This document shows positions 22,876 through 33,361 of a stretch of DNA of 64,000 nt, piece by piece. The translations under genes were made by a program, and so were the position numbers. The notes under the pieces are model-generated. The model was not told where the DNA came from. It worked only from the letters and a program-made list of their open reading frames with translations, and did not search any database. Source of the DNA: JALOPX01 sp041309605 (GTDB lineage Bacteria; Krumholzibacteriota; Krumholzibacteriia; Krumholzibacteriales; Krumholzibacteriaceae). Each line of letters starts with the position of its first letter. Within the stretch, counting starts at the first letter, position 1. The stretch covers positions 1 to 64,000 of the forward strand of contig JBFYZH010000061.1 in assembly GCA_041309605.1 (NCBI GenBank), written 5' to 3'.

Positions 22876-25129
22876 ACGCGTAACCGAACTTGACGAAGAA
22901 CGTCCGGTCGGTCTGCGTGAGCTCCACTCCCTGGAATCCGAAGTAGTTGTCGGAATAACCCAGGTAGAGAACCGTCTGAGGATTGATCTTGTAGGAAAAG
23001 AGAAGCTGGCTGAACAGTTTTTTCGTCCGTGGATCGACCTCGTCAAGATACAGCCCCGCGTCGCGCTCGTAATATACATACTGCATGTTCGCCCTGACGA
23101 AGGTTCTCCCGTTGAACTGGTAGATCAGCCGCATATTGCCGATGTTCGCGGAATAGAGAAGGCCCTCCTCCACCTCCAGACGTTCCCAGGTATGATCGAA
23201 GTCCAGCGAAAGATGCCTTCCCAGCCTGTACTCGATCCCCGGGTTGAACGAAAGCACGGTCGCCTGGCGGGTGTTCGCGTAATCGATCAGATCTCCGAAG
23301 GTATGGTTGATGAAAAACTTCATAGCTGCGCCCGGACGCGCGCCGGCGGAAAGATGGTAGTGCCGGTAATTGAACCGCTCCTCCCCGTAGTCCACCTTCG
23401 CGTAAAAGTGAGTGACGAAATTCACCTCCGACTGCATGGGTCCCGAGTAATCGACCCACAGGTTGCCAAGTTCCACCAGTTGCCTGCCTTCCGGATCTTC
23501 ATCCAGTTCGTAGGCGCCCCCGACATCGATGTGCGTAAACCATTTTCCCGCTTCGGCGTTCCAATTCCTTTCCAGTCCCGTCTCGTAATGCCTGGCGCCG
23601 GTCTTGGGCACGAAACCGAGGTCGGCGCGGAACTTTTCGCCGTAGTCGTAGAAAAATGCGAACGCCTCCAGCTTTTCGGTCTCGTGCATGTATATCACCT
23701 CGCCGGCGGCCCCGTCGAAACGCCCTGCCGGCTGTCCGAATCCCGCGACCGAGGAATCGGGATAATCCGTCCGCGATCCGAGCAACTGGAATGTGATCCG
23801 GTCCGTTTTAGTCAGCTTAAGGTCTCCGTCGAATCCCGCGACGCGGTTAAAGTAATCCTTCCCCTCGCGGTCCGTCGCCAGGATCCCGATGTTGGAGGAC
23901 TCGAATATGTCCCTCCTGTACCGCAGCACCGTGCCGGTGCTGCGTTCGCCGATGGAAGTCGACGCGGATCCCTGATTTCCCGGGAAAAGCAGGTTCGTGA
24001 TCTCGTCTCGGACGGTATAGTAACCGACGGCATTCGGGCCCTCCTTGCCGGTCAGCTTTATCCCCCATCTGGGATCGGCCAGCGTCCGGGAATAGGCCGC
24101 GTTTATATTCGTTCCGAACAGCTCGGATCCCTCCATGAAGAAGGGGCGCCGTTCGGGGTAATAGATGGCGAATGTGTTGTTGATATCGAGCTCCACCGCG
24201 TCCGATTCGACCTGTGAAAAATCGGGATTGACCGTTCCCTGCAGGGTAAGGTTCGGCGTGAACCCCCACCTGACGGTCAGCCCCGGGTCGTACCGCCTGT
24301 CCCTCTCGCGGAACTTTCCCCCGGTGAAATTTTCCCGTTCCTCCGAATAGAGGGCCGAGAACGTCGGATCCAGCTCGATATTGCGCCCCGGCGTGGCTCC
24401 GGCGAACCCGCTTATCTCCTCGGCCTGGCAGAGATAGCAGTTGTTGCTGCGATCCCGCGGGAAAAGGCCGATCCGGTGTTCCGCGCTCCTCGGGTAATTG
24501 CGCACCGCGTCGAAATTCCAGACCTGCTCCCCGTCGGTGCGCTGGAACCTCATCGAACTGAATGGCACGGCGATCTCCACGACGTAACCCCATTCGGTTA
24601 TCCTTCCCGCGGATTCCCATATCGCGTCATAGCTGTCCGTCTCGCATTCCGCGCATTCAATCAGGTCGCCCTGAATCCCCAGCGGATTGACGAAAAACTC
24701 GAACATCCGCCGTTCGTCGTTGAACGAGTCGATCACGAGGGCCACCCAGTCGTCGTTGTACATCGCGTCCCTGTCGCACAGTCTCGCCCTTATCTTCGAA
24801 GGATCCGGATCCCAGGCTCTGAATGCGGCGTAAAAGTGCGTTTCGCTGTACATCACCAGCACCTCGGTTTTGACCGGCGGCGGCGCGTTCTCTCCGGGCT
24901 GGACCTCGTATTCCAGGGCCATGCCGAGGGCCCGGTCCCAGCAGGGTTCGTCCAGCCGGCCGTCAACCGAAATCGCCTCCGCCACGATGGGAACGGAGTG
25001 CGGCGCGCCCGTGCCCTCGGCCGAAGCGGCGTCGGATGACGCACAGAAAGCTGTGAAAATCAGCGCCGGCTGCAATATCAGGGAAATCGAAAACAGGGTC
25101 GGAAGGCGAAAGGCGCGTGTTTTTCTCAC
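22865..25129 (-). CDS. DUF5916 outer-membrane protein with CBM9-like N-terminal domain
   Basis: A 754-residue exported protein. After a signal peptide, residues about 48-250 form a CBM9-like domain (ISVDGRLDEPCWDRA, then YSETHFYAAFRAWDPDPSKIRA in pieces, and DDWVALVIDSFNDERRMFEFFVNPLG in pieces). The rest (about 255-754) is the DUF5916 beta-barrel, with NPDFSQVESDAVELDINN and YYPERRPFFMEGSELF as strong family motifs, ending in FVKFGYAWVL. Such proteins are common in FCB bacteria; CBM9-like folds bind sugars, but the function of the barrel is unknown. Start is GTG at 25129 with AAGGA nine bases upstream. It converges on the kinase gene and is divergent from the TonB receptor. Confidence 0.85.
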   Translation of the reverse strand: MRKTRAFRLPTLFSISLILQPALIFTAFCASSDAASAEGTGAPHSVPIVAEAISVDGRLDEPCWDRALGMALEYEVQPGENAPPPVKTEVLVMYSETHFYAAFRAWDPDPSKIRARLCDRDAMYNDDWVALVIDSFNDERRMFEFFVNPLGIQGDLIECAECETDSYDAIWESAGRITEWGYVVEIAVPFSSMRFQRTDGEQVWNFDAVRNYPRSAEHRIGLFPRDRSNNCYLCQAEEISGFAGATPGRNIELDPTFSALYSEERENFTGGKFRERDRRYDPGLTVRWGFTPNLTLQGTVNPDFSQVESDAVELDINNTFAIYYPERRPFFMEGSELFGTNINAAYSRTLADPRWGIKLTGKEGPNAVGYYTVRDEITNLLFPGNQGSASTSIGERSTGTVLRYRRDIFESSNIGILATDREGKDYFNRVAGFDGDLKLTKTDRITFQLLGSRTDYPDSSVAGFGQPAGRFDGAAGEVIYMHETEKLEAFAFFYDYGEKFRADLGFVPKTGARHYETGLERNWNAEAGKWFTHIDVGGAYELDEDPEGRQLVELGNLWVDYSGPMQSEVNFVTHFYAKVDYGEERFNYRHYHLSAGARPGAAMKFFINHTFGDLIDYANTRQATVLSFNPGIEYRLGRHLSLDFDHTWERLEVEEGLLYSANIGNMRLIYQFNGRTFVRANMQYVYYERDAGLYLDEVDPRTKKLFSQLLFSYKINPQTVLYLGYSDNYFGFQGVELTQTDRTFFVKFGYAWVL

Positions 25130-25312
25130 TGGGACTTATCCTTTGTTTGTATTGATCCTAAGATCCGGAAACGCGATCCATCCTGATACGAACCCGCGCT
25201 CCTTAAGTTCCGGCGAAAGTTCATAATATTTTGATAAATACCGGTTCCTGACCGGCCGATACTACAGGAGACCGGCTACCGTCCGAAACATGTAATTTAA
25301 CCGGAGTGGAAA

Positions 25313-27331
25313 ATGAAGGAAAGATTAATATTAACCTTCGCCCTGGCCCTGGTGATGCTTTTCCAGGCACGATCTTCCGCCGGGCAGGAAGGGTCGGAGG
25401 GCGTAAAAGCTGAATCGGAGGAGATCGATCTCTACGAGCTTCTCGGTAACATGGAAGTCGAGGCGGTTTCGAAATTCATCCAGCTGCGCCGCGACGCGTC
25501 GGCAAACGTCACCGTCATAACGCACGAGGAGATCGAGGAGCTCGGGTATCGGACGATCGGCGAGGTCCTGGCCGGAATCACGGGATTTCACATCGACTAT
25601 GACAGGAATTATCAGTATATCGGCTCCAGGGGGCTGGCCTTTGTCGGCGATTATAATTCCAGGATCGTTATCCTGATCAACGGCCACAGCATGAAAAAAG
25701 CCATCGATCTTTCCACTCCGATCGGAACCGATTTCGGGCTGGACCTCGAGAATATCCAGTCCGTCGAGGTGGTCAAGGGGCCGGCGTCCATCATGCACGG
25801 CTCGAGCTCCATCTTCGCCGTTGTCAACATCAAGACCTTCACCGGAGAAAGCTCTTCCACGGACATGGTGCAGGCTGAATACGGAAGCTTCGACCATCTA
25901 AAGGGGTCCTTCCGGACGCGGCATGTTCTTCCTCACGGAATCGGAATGACGTTGAGTCTTTCGGCCATGGACCGCGAAGGGGACGACCTCTATTATCCAG
26001 AATACGACGACCCTCTGACGAACGACGGAATGGCCGCCGGCATGGACGGCGAAGGATACCGGCGGATCTATTCGACCATTTCACGGAAAAACCTGTTTTT
26101 TCATGCCCTCTGGAATTCCAGGGAGAAATCCATACCCACCGGGTCCTATGAGACGATATTCAACGATCCCGACAACAGCTCGACGGACAGGCAGTCGTTT
26201 ATCGAACTGAAATACAAGATGGAAATTCATCCGGGACACGATATAAGGGCCCGGGTATTTCATGACACCAATTATTACACCGGCCGCTACGATTACGATG
26301 AAGAGGGCTCCGAGGTCGAATCGAGGGATTACTATGACGCCAAAAGCTACGGTGGTGAAGCGTCGTACTTCGCCGGCCTGTTGAAGGGAAACCTGTTCGG
26401 CACCGGCCTTGAATTCCAGCGCAATTACAGGGTCCGCCAGTGGGGATGGTACGGCGGGCCGGAGGATCTTTATGTCGACGAAAATCCGACCTACGACAAC
26501 TGGGCCGTCTGGCTCAACGATAACCACGCGATCAGCAGCGCCATTTCGGTAGAGGCCGGAATCAGGTACGATTCATACAGCACCTTCGGAAGCGCCACGA
26601 GCTACAGGGGAGCCCTGATCCTGAACCCGCTGCCCGCCACTTCGGTCAAGCTCATCACGGGAAGAGGGTTCAGAGCGCCGAGCCCGTACGAGATGTATTA
26701 TACCGACGAATCGACCATGGCTCCCAACCGCGAACTCGAAGCCGAACAGATATCGACCTTCGAGGCGATAGTCGAGCAGGGGGTCGGGGAGAGGATTCTC
26801 CTGACCCTTGCGGCATACCGGCACAAAATGGAAGATGCCATAGTCGAGACCTCCATAACAAGTCCATACGACGAGACCGACAATGTGACGCAATTCAACA
26901 ATCTTGAGGAATTCGCCGCCCACGGAATCGAGATCGGCGCCGATTTCGTCCTGCCCGGAAACACGAGGTTGAAAGGCGCATACGCCTGGCAGGACGCCGG
27001 CGAACACGTACCCGAATTGATGGTGAATTCGCCCGCGAACCTGGCGACGGCGTCCGTCAGAATACCCGTATTCCGCGGCCGCGGCGTCATGGCCGCCGAA
27101 ACAAGATTTGTGGGCGGGCGCAGGACATTGGCCGGAACGATGACGGATGAATATTCCGTCACGAACGCAACCTTCACCCTTCGCGACATCGCCGGCCGTC
27201 TCGACCTGTTTTTCAGCGTCTATAATCTGTTCGACGAGGAGTATTTCTCGGTCGTACACGCGAATCATATACAGGATGTAATAGCACAGGACGGCACGAC
27301 CCTCAGGTTGAAGGCGGAATTGAGGTTCTGA
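25313..27331 (+). CDS. TonB-dependent receptor (system partner of YfiR-like protein)
   Basis: A 672-residue outer-membrane receptor. After a signal peptide (1-24) there is a short TonB-box-like stretch (DLYELLGNMEVEAVSK), then a plug (about 55-165; ANVTVITHEEIEELGYRT, IGSRGLAFVGDYNSRIVILING, SVEVVKGPASIMHGSSS, all in pieces). The barrel follows, and the protein ends in LRLKAELRF with the terminal Phe expected for BAM insertion. Small size and the GYRTIGEVL motif resemble receptors for vitamins, metals or small siderophores. Ligand unknown. GGAG lies 7 bases before the ATG. Three bases separate it from the YfiR-like gene, so the two form one operon. Confidence 0.9.
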   Translation: MKERLILTFALALVMLFQARSSAGQEGSEGVKAESEEIDLYELLGNMEVEAVSKFIQLRRDASANVTVITHEEIEELGYRTIGEVLAGITGFHIDYDRNYQYIGSRGLAFVGDYNSRIVILINGHSMKKAIDLSTPIGTDFGLDLENIQSVEVVKGPASIMHGSSSIFAVVNIKTFTGESSSTDMVQAEYGSFDHLKGSFRTRHVLPHGIGMTLSLSAMDREGDDLYYPEYDDPLTNDGMAAGMDGEGYRRIYSTISRKNLFFHALWNSREKSIPTGSYETIFNDPDNSSTDRQSFIELKYKMEIHPGHDIRARVFHDTNYYTGRYDYDEEGSEVESRDYYDAKSYGGEASYFAGLLKGNLFGTGLEFQRNYRVRQWGWYGGPEDLYVDENPTYDNWAVWLNDNHAISSAISVEAGIRYDSYSTFGSATSYRGALILNPLPATSVKLITGRGFRAPSPYEMYYTDESTMAPNRELEAEQISTFEAIVEQGVGERILLTLAAYRHKMEDAIVETSITSPYDETDNVTQFNNLEEFAAHGIEIGADFVLPGNTRLKGAYAWQDAGEHVPELMVNSPANLATASVRIPVFRGRGVMAAETRFVGGRRTLAGTMTDEYSVTNATFTLRDIAGRLDLFFSVYNLFDEEYFSVVHANHIQDVIAQDGTTLRLKAELRF

Positions 27332-27334
27332 TCG

Positions 27335-27925
27335 ATGGGCATGACTAGAACAACCAGAAAGCTGTCGATACTTGCCGCCGCGCTTTTCACCATTTCCGTC
27401 CCGCTGCAGGCTCAGGATAATGCCATGCCGTCCCCCGAATCCCAGTTACTTCTTTTCTTCAAGGTCCTCACTTATGACAGGAATATCCTGGAGACGGCGC
27501 GAGGCGACCTGATGAACATCGGCGTTCTTCTTCCTCCGGAAGGGGACGATTCGGACTGGGCGAAGGCATCCACAAAACTGGATTCTATCGCGGTTAACCA
27601 CACGTTCAGGGGAAAACATGTCAGGCTGAACTTCCACAGGTACGACGGCCCCGGGGCTGTTCAATCATGGCTGTCTTCGCATTCGTTCTCGGCGATCGTT
27701 TATGCGATCCCCGTCGACAGGATCGACGGAAAAATTCTTTCCCGGATAGAATCGATGAAAATCCGTTCATGCGCCTCGCAGCACGAAAAACTGGCAAAAG
27801 GGGCGCTGATCACGCTTTACTTCGAAACCACAAAACCCGAGATCGTCATAAACCTTGGGATCTCTAAAAAGATGCAATGCGATTTCAGTTCCAACCTTCT
27901 TAAGATCGCCCGATTGATTGAATGA
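27335..27925 (+). CDS. YfiR-like (DUF4154) periplasmic protein
   Basis: A 196-residue exported protein with a signal peptide (about 1-26) and a DUF4154/YfiR fold: LLLFFKVLTYDRNIL near the start, IGVLLPPEGDDSDW, and the diagnostic late segment PEIVINLGISKKMQCDFSSNLLKIARLI (in pieces, INLGISKK and LLKIARLI). YfiR in Pseudomonas restrains the diguanylate cyclase YfiN; in FCB bacteria DUF4154 proteins usually lie between a TonB receptor and a sensor kinase. Here the receptor is present but no kinase or cyclase follows. It has no Shine-Dalgarno of its own, so coupling to the receptor gene is likely. Confidence 0.75.
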   Translation: MGMTRTTRKLSILAAALFTISVPLQAQDNAMPSPESQLLLFFKVLTYDRNILETARGDLMNIGVLLPPEGDDSDWAKASTKLDSIAVNHTFRGKHVRLNFHRYDGPGAVQSWLSSHSFSAIVYAIPVDRIDGKILSRIESMKIRSCASQHEKLAKGALITLYFETTKPEIVINLGISKKMQCDFSSNLLKIARLIE

Positions 27926-28141
27926 CCGGGCCTTCCCCCCGCGCGAATGCCCGCCACCGGGCCCGGCATGCTCCTCCCCCCTTTTTTGCGCACGCCGCCT
28001 TCCCACCCCGCGAATTCCGCCCCGCATCGAATATCCGACTTTTCGTTTTTCTCGAATTGCGGAAAGCCGGGAAAAGCGGTATCATTCGGCTCGCGTAAAA
28101 ACCGTGACTGTTTTCCGGCAATTATTTAATGGAGTTGAACA

Positions 28142-29827
<1,686 letters not shown>

Positions 29828-29885
29828 TATCGGCGGTCGCCGGCCGCCCTGTCGAAAACAAAGCGGTCAACGATCCTCGATGGCT

Positions 29886-31388
29886 CTACGATTTAGTCTC
29901 GTCCAATTCTTTCAGTTCGGCAAGTTGTTTCGGGTAGCTTCTCGCGGCGATGTCATGCCAGAGTTCCGCGCCCTTTATCCCGCAGCGTTCCGGCACGAAG
30001 ACCGGATCGAGCCTCATCCTCTTCTGCGACTCGTAATCCCTCAATGTCGCGATCCCTGGCTTTGTCAGAAGCAGGATGACGATCACGTTGAACCAGGCCA
30101 TCGCCCCAACCCCGGCGGAACCGAAATTCCAGACCACGTCGGCAGACATGATCGTGCTGATGAACACCATGAATACTATTACGACCCTCGATACGGTCAG
30201 TGTCGCCTTGTAGCCCCTCCCGCCGCTGTTGTTCCTGAAGAGGTACCCCACGTTGGAATCGGTGTAGAAGGCGTATGCGAGAACCGTCGTGAAGGTGAAA
30301 AAAAACAGGGCGGCCGCGACGAAGCCCCCGCCGAAGCCCGGGATAAACGAATTCACCGCGGCCTGGGTGAAATTGCCGCTCACCGTGCCCGGCAGATTTT
30401 CCACGATGAATCCGCCCGATGGATCGGCGGTATTGAACGCGTCAGTCGTGAGTATCATTATCGCCGTCGCCGAGCAGACGAACAGCGTGTCGACGTAAAC
30501 GGAGAAGGCCTGTACCAGGCCCTGCTTGGCCGGGTGCGACACCTCGGCCGCGCCTGCAGCCTGCGCCCCCGTGCCCTGGCCGGCCTCGTTGGAAAAGATC
30601 CCTCTCTTTACGCCCCAGCTTACCGCCAGGCCGAATATCGCCCCGTATACCGCGTTCATGTCGAACGCGCAGCTGAATATCAGGCCGAAGACGTACGGTA
30701 TCCTGCCCGCGTTGACGAACAGGATGACCAGCGAAAGAAGTATGTACCCGATCGCCATGAACGGCACGATCATCCCGGCAGCCCTCGCGATCCTCCTGCC
30801 CCCTCCGAATATGATGAAGGCGACAAGGCCCGCGTAAAGAACCGCCATGTAAATGGGCATTATCCCGAAAGCGCCTTTCGCGGCGACGGCGAAGGAGTTC
30901 GACTGGATGCCGGGAAGAAGGATGCCGCAGGATACGAGCGTAAGGACGGCGAAGGCGGCTCCAAGTTTCCGGCTGCCGAGACCCTTCTCGATGTAGTATG
31001 CGGGACCTCCGCGATACTCGCCGTGTATGTCCTCTTTCCAGACCTGCGCGAGAGCCGATTCTATATAGGCCGATCCCGCCCCGAGAAAGGCGATCGCCCA
31101 CATCCAGAAAACGGCGCCGGGGCCGCCGAAGAATATCGCGCTCGCGACACCGGTGATGTTTCCCGTGCCGACGCGCCCGCCGAGCGCCATGGCGAACCCC
31201 TGGAAGGACGAAACGCCCTGTTCGGAGCTTTTACCCCTGAAGAGCTGCCCCACCATGTCCCTTATAAGGCGAATCTGCGGGAATCTCATCAGTATGGAAA
31301 AATAGATGCCTGCGCTGAGGCAGAGGTAGACCATGATCTTTCCCCAGAAAAAGCCGTCCACCTTTGCCGACACATTCAACAGGTCCAT
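29886..31388 (-). CDS. Alanine/glycine:cation symporter (AGCS family)
   Basis: A 500-residue inner-membrane symporter with about eleven helices. The family signature GRVGTGNITGVASAIFFGGPGAVFWMW (in pieces, GGRVGTGNITGVA and GGPGAVFWMW) lies at about 90-120, and GGPAYYIEKGLG follows in the loop, as in AgcS/AlsT/DagA. It should import alanine or glycine with Na+. AAGGA lies eight bases before the ATG at 31388. It converges on ettA and lies downstream of a strong hairpin. Confidence 0.9.
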   Translation of the reverse strand: MDLLNVSAKVDGFFWGKIMVYLCLSAGIYFSILMRFPQIRLIRDMVGQLFRGKSSEQGVSSFQGFAMALGGRVGTGNITGVASAIFFGGPGAVFWMWAIAFLGAGSAYIESALAQVWKEDIHGEYRGGPAYYIEKGLGSRKLGAAFAVLTLVSCGILLPGIQSNSFAVAAKGAFGIMPIYMAVLYAGLVAFIIFGGGRRIARAAGMIVPFMAIGYILLSLVILFVNAGRIPYVFGLIFSCAFDMNAVYGAIFGLAVSWGVKRGIFSNEAGQGTGAQAAGAAEVSHPAKQGLVQAFSVYVDTLFVCSATAIMILTTDAFNTADPSGGFIVENLPGTVSGNFTQAAVNSFIPGFGGGFVAAALFFFTFTTVLAYAFYTDSNVGYLFRNNSGGRGYKATLTVSRVVIVFMVFISTIMSADVVWNFGSAGVGAMAWFNVIVILLLTKPGIATLRDYESQKRMRLDPVFVPERCGIKGAELWHDIAARSYPKQLAELKELDETKS

Positions 31389-31409
31389 ACGTTCGCTTCC
31401 TTAAAACGA

Positions 31410-31442
31410 CTTGGGAACCCCCTTCCGCAGGGGGTTCCCAAG
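31410..31442 (-). terminator. Strong terminator-like hairpin
   Basis: CTTGGGAACCCCCT (31410-31423) pairs perfectly with AGGGGGTTCCCAAG (31429-31442), a 14-base stem with a five-base loop, just after the CsgG-OmpA gene. Only a short TCGTTTT follows on the leftward strand, so it may act as an mRNA 3' stabiliser or weak terminator. Confidence 0.6.
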
Positions 31443-31467
31443 CACTTCCAAAATCGACGCGGTCGTT

Positions 31468-33243
31468 CTATAATTTCACGAGTTCTACGCGGCGGTTGTT
31501 CGCCTTGCCCTCCGGCGTCGCATTGGAGTCGATCGGTTTGTCCTCGCCGAAACCCTTCGTCTGCAGGCGCGAGACGTCGATCTGATACTGATCGACAAGG
31601 TACGCCTTGACCGACGAAGACCTGCGGTCGCTCAATCCCTGGTTGTAGGCCGTTTCGCCGTCACCGTCCGTATGCCCTTCGATCGACAACCTCAGGTTCG
31701 GATCGTCCGACATCAGCTTTCCTATTTCGGCCAGGGTCTTGTACGATTCGGCCTTGATAACGTCCGAGTCGTGGTCGAAAAGTATCCCGTGCGTGACGAT
31801 CTTTCCCGTTTCGTCGAGCTGTTCGCGCATCGACTTGCCGCCTTCGGCCACGCGGAAGGTCCCGAGAAGCTGCGGGTTCCCCTGTTCCTCCCACGAGTCG
31901 CAGTAGATCTGCAGATTCCTCGGTTCGAAATACTCGATCTCGGGGATATTGGCGACCCTTTCATGATCGATGAAACACTTCATCGTCGTTTTGGTCGCCA
32001 TAATCCGCATCGTGTGAAACCCCTTGCCCAGCCTGTTCTCGAACGATTTCGAGGAAAGCTCCTTGTCGAACACTGAAACGCTCGCGCTGGAAAGGTCCGC
32101 CAGGGCGAACTGGCCGATCTTTTCGTCGTCCTTGCCGAGAATGTATATATAATAGTCGTTTCCGTGTATGTCCGCTCCGTTGCTGTAAATCTCGAGCTCG
32201 ACCGTGAATTTCGGCGGAAGAGTGTTTTTCATTTTTGGAGCTATCATACCCTTGCTCGTGCAGAGAATGACGTTCTTTTCGCCCTTCGAAGCCACCTCGA
32301 AGACTCCCTCGACCAGGGACCATTTCGACGGAAACTCGCCCTGTTCCTCTCCCGACAGGTCGTCATAGAAGATCACCTTGTCTCCCGGGATGAAATCGTA
32401 CTTCGTGTACAGTTTCATGTCCTGGGCCCTGACAGCCCCGCCGGACGAGCCGCCGGAAGCCTCCGCGTCACCTCCGCCCCCGCCGGAACCGGATTTGCCC
32501 GAAGAGGCGCCGTACTCCTTCGAATATTCCCCTTTTCCCTTGTAACGGTAGTATTCGTCCGGCATGTCCTTGCTTATCTTTTCGACGGCCTTGGCGAGAA
32601 CCTCGCGGACCGCCTTCTCCATCGGCTGGTTGGAGAACACCCCCAGCGCTCCGCCCATCGCGACGTCCTCGACGAAACCGCCCCCTTCCATATCGGTCGC
32701 CCAGCTTGTCGACTGTCCCTCGAGGGACATCGCCTTGATTATCCGGCGCGTCCGGATATCGATTATCTTGAGATCGATAAGGATCTTCGCCGTCTTTGTC
32801 TCGAGGCCGGCCTTTCCGAAAGCCTTTTTCTTGATGGCTCCGAACGCTCCGCCGCCTCCGGAAGCCTCCGGCTCGAACCCCGTGACCGCGCCGGTGATCA
32901 GAACGTCGGCCCCCTCCATCACTCCCTTGTCGGCTCCGCGCCCCTCCTCGACGTATTCCGATTCGCCGAGCTCGATTTCATCGACGAGCTCCTCGACCTC
33001 CTCCTGGCTGGCGAGGACGATGAACTTTTCGCAGTTTGCAAGAGCGGTCGACAGCATTTCGCCTATCGCCGCGGCCATCTCGTAATCGCAGTCGTCCGCC
33101 TTAGTCTTGATGGTGCCCACAGTGATGCGGGCTTTGTTCCCCTGGTAGGTGACCTTGTCGGTCATCCCGTCCGCGACCGCCGCGGCCAGGATGACCAGCG
33201 CGATCATAAGAACCGCATTGGCCTTCGGAAAAGTCAGTTTCAT
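31468..33243 (-). CDS. CsgG-OmpA fusion envelope protein
   Basis: A 591-residue exported protein that joins domains rarely seen together. A signal peptide (1-25) precedes a CsgG/FlgO-like domain (about 35-240: ARITVGTIKTKADDCDYEMA, IGEMLSTALANCEKFIVLA, and EGADVLITGAVTGFEP, each in pieces), which in curli biogenesis forms a pore-like lipoprotein ring. A Gly/Ser linker (about 250-280) leads to a LamG/concanavalin-like beta domain (about 290-455). An OmpA peptidoglycan-binding domain (about 470-591) ends the protein, with ILFDHDSDVIKAESY, SIEGHTDGDGE and RLQTKGFGED. No lipobox Cys is seen, unlike CsgG. The start has GGAGGG upstream and its own promoter. Confidence 0.75.
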   Translation of the reverse strand: MKLTFPKANAVLMIALVILAAAVADGMTDKVTYQGNKARITVGTIKTKADDCDYEMAAAIGEMLSTALANCEKFIVLASQEEVEELVDEIELGESEYVEEGRGADKGVMEGADVLITGAVTGFEPEASGGGGAFGAIKKKAFGKAGLETKTAKILIDLKIIDIRTRRIIKAMSLEGQSTSWATDMEGGGFVEDVAMGGALGVFSNQPMEKAVREVLAKAVEKISKDMPDEYYRYKGKGEYSKEYGASSGKSGSGGGGGDAEASGGSSGGAVRAQDMKLYTKYDFIPGDKVIFYDDLSGEEQGEFPSKWSLVEGVFEVASKGEKNVILCTSKGMIAPKMKNTLPPKFTVELEIYSNGADIHGNDYYIYILGKDDEKIGQFALADLSSASVSVFDKELSSKSFENRLGKGFHTMRIMATKTTMKCFIDHERVANIPEIEYFEPRNLQIYCDSWEEQGNPQLLGTFRVAEGGKSMREQLDETGKIVTHGILFDHDSDVIKAESYKTLAEIGKLMSDDPNLRLSIEGHTDGDGETAYNQGLSDRRSSSVKAYLVDQYQIDVSRLQTKGFGEDKPIDSNATPEGKANNRRVELVKL

Positions 33244-33306
33244 CTTTGAACCCTCCTTATTCCCAGTGAAATGAATTGTTTAAATAGAGAGCCGTTGACG
33301 GGTGAA

Positions 33307-33336
33307 ACTATAGAAATTGAAGGGGACGGGTGTCAA
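33307..33336 (-). promoter_or_regulatory. sigma-70-type promoter for the CsgG-OmpA gene
   Basis: Leftwards: perfect TTGACA (33336-33331), 18-base spacer, TATAGT (33312-33307). The predicted leader is about 57 bases. It lies inside the 118-base gap behind the TPR gene at 33362. Confidence 0.6.
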
Positions 33337-33361
33337 TACAATTGTGGAGAGCAAGTTCGCA

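Noticed and set aside
29880..31610. Long open frame opposite the symporter and end of the CsgG-OmpA gene
   Set aside because: It is antisense to well-recognised families, has no family motifs of its own and is typical GC-rich shadow coding.
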